From Mesorhizobium sp. NZP2298 (GTDB lineage Bacteria > Pseudomonadota > Alphaproteobacteria > Rhizobiales > Rhizobiaceae), in the NCBI RefSeq assembly GCF_013170825.1, contig NZ_CP033365.1, forward strand, positions 4,910,001-4,974,000: DNA of 64,000 nt, written 5' to 3'. Positions 57,785-64,000 of the stretch are shown piece by piece. A program made the translations under genes and the position numbers. How positions within the stretch are numbered: position 1 is the first letter of the stretch; each line of letters starts with the position of its first letter. The notes below the pieces were generated by a model. That model saw nothing but the letters and a program-made list of their open reading frames with translations. It ran no database searches and had not been told where the DNA came from.

Positions 57785-57834
57785 GTTCAATGCAATCCGG
57801 CGCGTGGCCGGATTGCGTTCGCAGGCTGGAGCGA

Positions 57835-58143
57835 TCAGACCGAACCGTCATTCTTGAGGCCCAGCACGTCGACCTTGTCGATGGTCGGCGGGCCAGCGAA
57901 CAGCGTTTCGGCATTGGCCATCAGCGCCTTTGCAATCTCGCCAGTGAGATGGGCCTGCCGCCCTGCCTCGTCGTGAAAGGCATCGAACACACCGAAGACG
58001 CTTGGCGAAAGCTGCAAGGCAAACCAGATCGGTGTTCCTGCTTCCCGATTGGCCAGCTGCAGCCCGGCTTCGAGGAACGCCGCGACGTCCTTCTCCTTGC
58101 CCGGCTTGGCTTCGAAGCGTGCGAACAATGCGAGTTTGATCAT
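57835..58143 (-). CDS. antibiotic-biosynthesis-monooxygenase (ABM) domain protein
   Basis: A 102-residue ferredoxin-like-fold protein: KLALFARFEAKPGKEKDVAAFL at the start and LTGEIAKALMANAETLFAGPPTID near the end are typical of putative quinol or quinone monooxygenases. It would act as a cytoplasmic dimer on a small aromatic. The ATG at 58143 gives a single-domain protein; the frame is open upstream to 58407 only against the divergent regulator gene. It is divergent from the GlxA-type regulator (107-base gap), its likely controller. Confidence 0.83.
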   Translation of the reverse strand: MIKLALFARFEAKPGKEKDVAAFLEAGLQLANREAGTPIWFALQLSPSVFGVFDAFHDEAGRQAHLTGEIAKALMANAETLFAGPPTIDKVDVLGLKNDGSV

Positions 58144-58249
58144 TTGACTTCTCCTCTTTGTGCGGCCGAGGCGGCCGTCGAAACAACAGTTGCAGCATCG
58201 GGTGGCAAAGCGTATTGGCAAAAATGACATCTTTGATACCATTATTGCC

Positions 58250-59212
58250 ATGAATATTTCCGTCCTTGCGCTTGATGGCGTCTTCGACACCGGACTGGCC
58301 ACGATGCTCGACGTGTTCGGCACCGCCAACGAACTGGTCGGAATGCTGGTGTCGCCGCCCAGCCGCTTCACAACGACTATCGTCGGGGTGAGCGCCTCGG
58401 TCCGCACGGCACAGGGCCTTCAGGTACCGGTCGTCGCGATGGGCAGCGAGCCAGATCCCGATTGGCTGGTGATCCCGGCGATCGGCCAGAAGATGCCGGG
58501 CCCGCTTGCCGACGCCCTGAACCGGAGCGATATCGCCGACGCAACCAAGGCGTTGCGCGCGGCCGCCGAAACAGGCACACGCATCGGAGCTGCCTGTATC
58601 GGCACTTTCATCCTGGCGGAAACCGGCCTGCTCGACCACAGGCCGTCAACGACGACGTGGTGGCTGGCGCCGATGTTCCGGCAACTTTATCCGCGAGTGC
58701 GGCTCGATGCCGCGCGCATGCTGATCAATGACGGGCAGTTCGCAACTGCCGGAGCCGCGCTCGGCCACATCGATCTCGCTTTGATGATCATTCGCCAGAC
58801 AAGCCCGGAACTCGCTGCGCTGACGGCGAAATACCTCATCGTCGACAGCCGGCCGTTGCAATCGGTCTATGCGATCTCCGACCACCTTGCCCATTCCAAC
58901 CCGCTGGTCGAACGCTTCGAACGTTGGGCGCGCGACCATCTCGCCGCCGGGTTCAATCTCGACGAAGCAGCCACGGCACTCGGCGCCAGCAAGCGCACGC
59001 TGTCGCGACGGGTCAACGATGTGCTCGGCAAGACGCCGCTATCCTATTTTCAGGATCTGCGCGTCGAGCAGGCTGTGCATTTGTTGAAAACCACATCCGA
59101 CAGCGTCGACGAGATCGCCGCGAAAGTCGGCTATAGCGAGGGGGTGACGTTGCGCAATTTGCTGCGTCGGCGGCTGCGCAAGGGTGTGCGCGAAATCCGT
59201 ACCGCCAACTGA
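58250..59212 (+). CDS. GlxA family AraC-type regulator (DJ-1/PfpI plus HTH)
   Basis: A 320-residue regulator with an N-terminal DJ-1/PfpI-like domain (about 1-185; VLALDGVFDTGLATMLDVFG and GAACIGTFILAETGLLDHRPSTTTWW, with the nucleophile-elbow cysteine) and a C-terminal AraC double helix-turn-helix (about 225-318; LGASKRTLSRRVNDVLGKTP and VDEIAAKVGYSEGVTLRNLL). The ATG at 58250 begins the domain properly. It is divergent from the ABM gene. Confidence 0.92.
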   Translation: MNISVLALDGVFDTGLATMLDVFGTANELVGMLVSPPSRFTTTIVGVSASVRTAQGLQVPVVAMGSEPDPDWLVIPAIGQKMPGPLADALNRSDIADATKALRAAAETGTRIGAACIGTFILAETGLLDHRPSTTTWWLAPMFRQLYPRVRLDAARMLINDGQFATAGAALGHIDLALMIIRQTSPELAALTAKYLIVDSRPLQSVYAISDHLAHSNPLVERFERWARDHLAAGFNLDEAATALGASKRTLSRRVNDVLGKTPLSYFQDLRVEQAVHLLKTTSDSVDEIAAKVGYSEGVTLRNLLRRRLRKGVREIRTAN

Positions 59213-59270
59213 TCCACCGCCAACGCAATTCTGCCTCTCCCGCGAAGCCCGAATCCGCCTATAGTGCCCC

Positions 59271-61160
59271 ATGCCCATTCGCCAGCTTTCCGAAACGATG
59301 ATCAACCAGATCGCCGCCGGCGAAGTCATCGAGCGTCCGGCAAGCGTGGTCAAGGAACTGGTCGAGAACGCGCTCGATGCCGGTGCTTCGCGCGTCGAAA
59401 TCGTCACGGCAGGCGGCGGGCTGAACCTGATCCGCGTCACGGATGACGGTTCCGGCATCCCCCAACGGGAGCTGGCGCTGGCGATTGCCCGCCACTGCAC
59501 CTCCAAGCTCGCCGAGGATATCAACGACATCCGCTCGCTCGGCTTTCGCGGCGAAGCGTTGCCGTCGATCGGCTCGGTGTCGCGGCTGTCGATCCGCTCG
59601 CGCACGGCATTGAGTGACAGCGCCGCCGAAATCGGCATCGAGGGCGGCCGCGTCCTGCCCGTCAAGCCGGCGGCCGCCAATCGGGGAACCACGGTCGAGG
59701 TGCGCGACCTGTTCTTCGCCACGCCGGCGAGGCTGAAATTCATGAAAGGCGAGCGCGCCGAAAGCTCGGCGACCAGCGATGTCGTCAAGCGCATCGCCAT
59801 CGCCTTTCCGGCCGTGCGGTTCACGCTGGCCGGTTCCGACCGCTCGACGCTGGAATTGCCGGCGACCGATGACAGTCCGGAAGGCAGCCTGCGTCGCGTC
59901 GCCCAGGTGATGGGGAGCGAATTTCCCGACAATTCCATTGCCATCGACGCGATGCGCGAAGGCGTGCATCTGACCGGCCATGTGTCGATCCCGTCCTTCA
60001 CCCGCGCCAATGCGCTGCAGCAATATGCCTATGTCAACGGCAGGCCCGTGCGCGACAAGCTGATCGCCGGCGCCATCCGCGGCGCCTTCGCCGATGTGCT
60101 GCCGCGCGACCGCCACGCCGTAACGGTGCTGTTCCTTTCGCTCGATCCGGCCATCGTCGACGTCAATGTCCACCCGGCCAAGGCCGATGTTCGCTTCCGC
60201 GATCCAGGCCTGGTGCGCGGGCTGATCGTCGGCGCCATCCGCCAGGCTCTGGCGGACGCCGGCATCCGCTCAGCCACGACCGGAGCCGCCGGCATGATGG
60301 CGGCGTTCCGGCCGGGCGCCGCTCCCTACAATCATGGCGGCCCGGCCAACGGCCATCGCAGCTACGAAGCGGCTTTCCGTGCATCCGGCTCCGCCGGTTT
60401 CGATCCCTCACGCTCGCCGCAGCGGCCGCTCGACATGCAATTCGAAGGCTCTGGCTTTGAACGCGCCGGCACAAGGCATGGCGGCTTTGGTGAACCCGGC
60501 CAGGCCGCGTTCGATACCGGTCCGCTTTCCAGCGCCGATGCGCGCGCCGGGCAGAGTGAGGCGGCGGAGACGCTGCTTGGCACGGTGCTGGGTGCCGCGC
60601 GCGCCCAGGTGCACGAGAACTACATCGTTGCCCAGACCAGGGATTCGCTCGTCATCGTCGACCAGCACGCGGCGCATGAGCGGCTGGTTTACGAAGCCCT
60701 GAAGAACGCCCTGCATTCGCGCCCCGTGCCTTCGCAGATGCTGCTCCTGCCGGAAATCATCGATCTGCCCGAAGAGGATGCCGAGCGGCTCGCCATGCAT
60801 TCTGAAACATTGGCTCGCTTCGGCCTTGGCATTGAGCGTTTCGGCCCGGGCGCCGTCGCCGTGCGCGAGACGCCATCGATGCTTGGCGAAACCAATGTCC
60901 CGCAATTGGTGCGTGATCTCGCCGACGAGATCGCCGACAATGACACGGTCGAAACGCTAAGAGAACGGTTGGACAAGATCGCCGCCACCATGGCCTGCCA
61001 CGGCTCGGTGCGTTCCGGCCGGCTGCTCAAGGCCGAGGAGATGAACGCGCTGCTGCGCCAGATGGAGGCGACGCCGGGTTCGGGCACGTGCAACCATGGC
61101 CGCCCGACCTATATCGAGCTCAAGCTGGCGGATATCGAGCGGCTGTTCGGGCGGCGGTAG
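59271..61160 (+). CDS. mutL: DNA mismatch repair protein MutL
   Basis: A 629-residue mismatch repair ATPase. N-terminal GHKL motifs are [20 protein letters not shown] (about 9-28), ENALDAGA and [10 protein letters not shown] linker (about 335-440) is proline- and glycine-rich. The C-terminal domain has [12 protein letters not shown], with D464 starting the DQHA-x2-E-x4-E endonuclease motif, plus ACHGSVRSG and [11 protein letters not shown]. It therefore looks like the nicking type of MutL that works without MutH. It is transcribed alone. Confidence 0.97.
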   Translation: MPIRQLSETMINQIAAGEVIERPASVVKELVENALDAGASRVEIVTAGGGLNLIRVTDDGSGIPQRELALAIARHCTSKLAEDINDIRSLGFRGEALPSIGSVSRLSIRSRTALSDSAAEIGIEGGRVLPVKPAAANRGTTVEVRDLFFATPARLKFMKGERAESSATSDVVKRIAIAFPAVRFTLAGSDRSTLELPATDDSPEGSLRRVAQVMGSEFPDNSIAIDAMREGVHLTGHVSIPSFTRANALQQYAYVNGRPVRDKLIAGAIRGAFADVLPRDRHAVTVLFLSLDPAIVDVNVHPAKADVRFRDPGLVRGLIVGAIRQALADAGIRSATTGAAGMMAAFRPGAAPYNHGGPANGHRSYEAAFRASGSAGFDPSRSPQRPLDMQFEGSGFERAGTRHGGFGEPGQAAFDTGPLSSADARAGQSEAAETLLGTVLGAARAQVHENYIVAQTRDSLVIVDQHAAHERLVYEALKNALHSRPVPSQMLLLPEIIDLPEEDAERLAMHSETLARFGLGIERFGPGAVAVRETPSMLGETNVPQLVRDLADEIADNDTVETLRERLDKIAATMACHGSVRSGRLLKAEEMNALLRQMEATPGSGTCNHGRPTYIELKLADIERLFGRR

Positions 61161-61202
61161 GTGTGCCCTCCGACCGCCAACACCAAGGCCCGATGCCCCG
61201 CG

Positions 61203-61961
61203 TCATTTCTTTTTCTGATATTTCCTGGTCGCGCGATTGAAGACGTAGTCCGTCGTGTAGCCCGCGCCGCCACCGCGAAAATTCACGGAAATGACGTCCT
61301 TGCCGTGCTCCACCGACTTCTGGACGTTCATGTAGATGGGCGTCATCAGCATGCCCGCATTGCAATCATCGTCATCGAAGCGGATTTGCTGGACGACCTT
61401 GCCGGTGCTCTTTTTGATCACCTGCATTTTCGTCATGCAAATGCTGGCGCTGGTGTTCGCATAAACGCCGGCAAACCTGTCGGCGGCGGTCTCGGCCCAG
61501 AAGGGAATCTCCACGGTGCCGACGATCTTTGCGTCGCCGGTGTCATCAAGGCTCGCGACCTTCTTGAGAATGACGGGCAACCTGTCGGCGCCCTTGCTCA
61601 AGCTTCCCGTCGCGCCGTCCGCGTTAACATCAAGGACGATCGGGCATCCGGCGGTGTCGACTGGCGTCTTTGACCCCATCACCATGACCCGATAGAATTC
61701 CTTGTCATCCGCGATCTCGCAAAGCGAGACTTTGGTGCCGTTGACGGTGCCATACAGTGCGGTCGGCCTCTGTTCTGTGTCGCGGAAGTAAGTTCCCTCG
61801 ACGGTAATGCCGCTGCCAAAACTGTCATATCTCTGCAGCGACAAATGAATCGGATCAGGCCCGATGGTTCCTTCGTAGTTTTCGACCTGATACCAGCCTG
61901 CGACGGCTTCCCCGGTCAGTAACAAAACGCAAAAGAGCGCCGATATGAGCAGTTTTCCCAT
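61203..61961 (-). CDS. secreted protein of unknown function
   Basis: A 252-residue protein with a signal peptide (about residues 1-20, KLLISALFCVLLLTGEAVAG). The mature part is mixed beta-rich, with cysteine pairs around SLCEIADD, AGCPIVLD, SICMTKM and DDDCNAG. The C-terminus is very basic (RNRATRKYQKKK-like). No family is recognised. The ATG at 61961 follows a CTGGGGGACGG leader. It is convergent with mutL and follows the EamA gene by about 110 bases on the same strand. Confidence 0.75.
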   Translation of the reverse strand: MGKLLISALFCVLLLTGEAVAGWYQVENYEGTIGPDPIHLSLQRYDSFGSGITVEGTYFRDTEQRPTALYGTVNGTKVSLCEIADDKEFYRVMVMGSKTPVDTAGCPIVLDVNADGATGSLSKGADRLPVILKKVASLDDTGDAKIVGTVEIPFWAETAADRFAGVYANTSASICMTKMQVIKKSTGKVVQQIRFDDDDCNAGMLMTPIYMNVQKSVEHGKDVISVNFRGGGAGYTTDYVFNRATRKYQKKK

Positions 61962-62070
61962 GCCGTCCCCCAGTGAAAGCGGCTCACCATAACGGCCCTT
62001 CCTCTGGGTGTCTGCACGCTGGCGGATACGGTTTCGGGTTTGAGTCCGCAAACGCCTCCAACCTTCTGTT

Positions 62071-62964
62071 TTACCTCTTCAAATTCACCACGATGACGCC
62101 GCCCAGCGCCAGCGCGCCGCCGAGGAGGCCGAGCAGCGTCGGCACTTCGCCCAACCAGAAGAAACCGATCAGGGCGGACATGGGCGAGACCAGGTAGAGA
62201 AAGTTCGATGCACGCGCCGCCGGCAGGCGCGACAGGGCCGTCGCCCAGGCCGCGTAGGCGATCAGGCTCGGCACGATGCCGAGATAGATGACGGCGCCGA
62301 GACCCGCGGTGTTGGCGGCAGCCGCCTGCTGGAAAGCGGCGGGCAGGAAGGGTGCAAGGCAGAGCGCGCCGAGCACCATGTTGGACGCCGCGATGGTCAG
62401 CGGATGGTGGCGGGCAAACAACGGCTTCTGGACGATGGTGTTGACGGCCGAGCAGAGCGCGGAGCCGAGCACCAGCAGTGCGCCGGCATTGAAGTGCAAG
62501 CCATGGCCGTCGGCCACGGCGATGATGCCAATGCCGGCGAAGGAAATCGCGGTGCCAAGCCAGGCCAGACGCGAAAAACGCTCGCCCAGCAGCGCCATCG
62601 CCATGATGGCGGTGAAGATCGGGCTGACATTGATGATGAAGCCGGCGGCTCCCGCCGAGACGGTCAGTTCGCCGAAATTGAGCATCGCAGTATAGAGCGA
62701 GACGAAAATGGCGCCGCCAAAGGCGAAGCGCCACAATTCGCCGACCCTGGGCAGAGCCGGGCGCTTGACCGCAAGGAAGATCGCCGCCGGCACCGCGGCG
62801 ATGGCAAAGCGCAGGGCACCAAGCTCCAGCGGCTGGAAGGCGGCAAGGCCGGCACGGATCGCCGGAAAGGCGGACGCCCAGCCGACAACCGTCAACGCCA
62901 CGGCGATGGCGGCCGTGGTGTCCATCCGCTGTGTCTGATTCAACGTGCCCGCCATCGCGCTCAT
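62071..62964 (-). CDS. EamA/DMT family membrane transporter
   Basis: A 297-residue inner-membrane protein with ten predicted helices in two EamA repeats. Typical marks are [25 protein letters not shown] near residue 30 and [24 protein letters not shown] near 120, with the second repeat containing [17 protein letters not shown] near 265. It probably exports an amino acid or a metabolite. It is divergent from the LysR-type gene at 63055, which probably controls it. Confidence 0.9.
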   Translation of the reverse strand: MSAMAGTLNQTQRMDTTAAIAVALTVVGWASAFPAIRAGLAAFQPLELGALRFAIAAVPAAIFLAVKRPALPRVGELWRFAFGGAIFVSLYTAMLNFGELTVSAGAAGFIINVSPIFTAIMAMALLGERFSRLAWLGTAISFAGIGIIAVADGHGLHFNAGALLVLGSALCSAVNTIVQKPLFARHHPLTIAASNMVLGALCLAPFLPAAFQQAAAANTAGLGAVIYLGIVPSLIAYAAWATALSRLPAARASNFLYLVSPMSALIGFFWLGEVPTLLGLLGGALALGGVIVVNLKR

Positions 62965-63054
62965 CTCACTGTCCTCGTGTTCTTCGTCCTGAGAGCCACA
63001 AAACGCCCTTTCCCGCTTGTTGACAAACGACCAAATCGAGGATCACCTGTGACT

Positions 63055-63981
63055 ATGGATCACAGCTCAGACACAATGGTGCCGCTCGAAACCCTGCGTG
63101 CCTTCGATGCGGCGGCGCGGACAGGCAGTTTTTCGGCGGCGGCCGAAAAGCTCAACATCACCCATGGCGCGGTCAGCCGGCAGATCGCCAAGCTCGAGGA
63201 CTGGCTGGGGCTGAAGGTGTTCGATCGCGGCGCGCGCGGGGTGACGCTGACGATCGAAGGCAACCGGCTGCATCTGCGCACGTCCGAGGCTTTCGCGCTG
63301 ATATCGACCCATTCCGACCGCTGGGTCGAGCCGCGCGGCACCGCAGTGGTGCGGCTGACCTCGATCCCCTCGGTGAGCGGGCTGTGGCTGATGCCACGCA
63401 TGGCGGCCCTGGAGAACAATCCCACCAAGCTGCGCATCGTGCTCGATGTCGACATCCGCCAGGCCGACCTTGCCGATGAAGGCATCGATCTGTCGATCCG
63501 TTGCGGCCGCGGCGGCATTCCGGGCCGCGTCTCGGTGAAACTTTTCGAGGAGCATGTCTTCCCTGTCGCCTCGCCGGAGCTTGCACGCGAGATCGGCCGC
63601 GGCGACCCGGCCCGGCTGCTCAAATTCCCTCTGATCAACGATTCCGACGCCTCGGGCTGGCGCGCCTGGTTCGCGGCACAAGGTATGGACTATCGTCCGC
63701 GTCCGCAGGACCGGCGCTTCGAGGACTATAATCTGGTTCTGGACGCCGCCGCCTACGGGCTCGGCATCGCATTGGCACGTCCCCCGCTGACCGGGCATCA
63801 GCTGAAATCGGGCCGCATCGCCGCGGTCGAAGAGCGCACCGCGCTCAATCCGGTGTCCTACTGGCTAGACCGGCCAATAGGACGGCCACGCACGGCCGCG
63901 GCCGATCTCGCGCGCCGCATCGCGCAGCAGGCTGGATTAGCGCCCGAGAAGATCGAAGCGTTTATCGAGGCGGATCGATAG
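63055..63981 (+). CDS. LysR family regulator (GcvA-like) at the right edge
   Basis: A 308-residue regulator with an N-terminal winged helix (residues about 8-70; GSFSAAAEKLNITHGAVSRQIAKLEDWLGLKVF) and the effector-binding domain (about 95-300). The long open frame upstream to 62404 is a shadow of the EamA gene; the ATG at 63055 begins the usual N-terminus, and a GTG two codons earlier is an alternative. It is divergent from the EamA transporter gene by 90 bases. Confidence 0.92.
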   Translation: MDHSSDTMVPLETLRAFDAAARTGSFSAAAEKLNITHGAVSRQIAKLEDWLGLKVFDRGARGVTLTIEGNRLHLRTSEAFALISTHSDRWVEPRGTAVVRLTSIPSVSGLWLMPRMAALENNPTKLRIVLDVDIRQADLADEGIDLSIRCGRGGIPGRVSVKLFEEHVFPVASPELAREIGRGDPARLLKFPLINDSDASGWRAWFAAQGMDYRPRPQDRRFEDYNLVLDAAAYGLGIALARPPLTGHQLKSGRIAAVEERTALNPVSYWLDRPIGRPRTAAADLARRIAQQAGLAPEKIEAFIEADR

Positions 63982-64000
63982 GCCTCCAGGCCGGCCAACC

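Overview
The window looks like a chromosomal segment of a Mesorhizobium-type alphaproteobacterium (Rhizobiales). The evidence is high GC, the ndvA/ndvB pair for cyclic beta-1,2-glucan, the five-step hut pathway with HutF, HutG and HutD, MarR/Lrp-controlled homogentisate genes, and short intergenic palindromes of the rhizobial mosaic-repeat type. The species call is inference; no rRNA, tRNA, CRISPR array, transposase or phage structural gene was recognised.

Bases 1-5300 are the disturbed part. They hold the 5' end of an AraC-type regulator running off the left edge, about 600 bases with no gene, an amber-interrupted small ORF, an inverted and stop-containing scrap of the TPR gene, a 210-residue protein of two tandem copies of one domain, an intact TPR protein, a decayed copy of the 3' end of the neighbouring D-lyxose isomerase gene, a small ORF and the intact isomerase. 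Bases 5429-9225 carry a D-threonine aldolase/D-serine dehydratase-like enzyme, a solitary ccmC and ndvA. The 8.6-kb ndvB gene follows at 9598-18189.

Bases 18480-26543 are a complete histidine-utilisation locus. hutI-hutH-hutG-hutU-hutD run left and hutF-hutC run right from a shared intergenic region with a perfect 14-bp palindrome, the likely HutC operator. A double hairpin separates hutC from ridA. Bases 27321-31296 are a zinc-starvation regulon: znuC-znuB-znuA and a COG0523 GTPase, each preceded by a Zur-like box.

Bases 31414-38199 hold tyrosine/homogentisate catabolism: hppD beside an Lrp-type regulator, and hmgA-MBL hydrolase-fahA-membrane protein-DinB protein beside a MarR regulator. 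No glutathione-S-transferase-type maleylacetoacetate isomerase is present. The DinB-fold protein of the operon is a candidate for that step. Bases 38351-40588 hold a compact acyltransferase / CDP-diglyceride synthase / CDP-alcohol phosphatidyltransferase operon with an unusual catalytic motif in its last enzyme, a possible undescribed phospholipid branch.

The rest is a mixed metabolic region: tdh-kbl, a GGDEF-EAL protein, a polysaccharide deacetylase, a MarR gene bracketed by inverted repeats beside a perfect 22-bp palindrome and a small membrane protein, a phytanoyl-CoA-dioxygenase-like protein with a LacI regulator, a StcD/DgcA-like flavoprotein demethylase, queF, a pair of secreted paralogues, an MttB-like methyltransferase with an orphan solute-binding protein and a LysR regulator, a monooxygenase with a GlxA-type regulator, mutL, a secreted protein, and an EamA exporter with a LysR regulator at the right edge.
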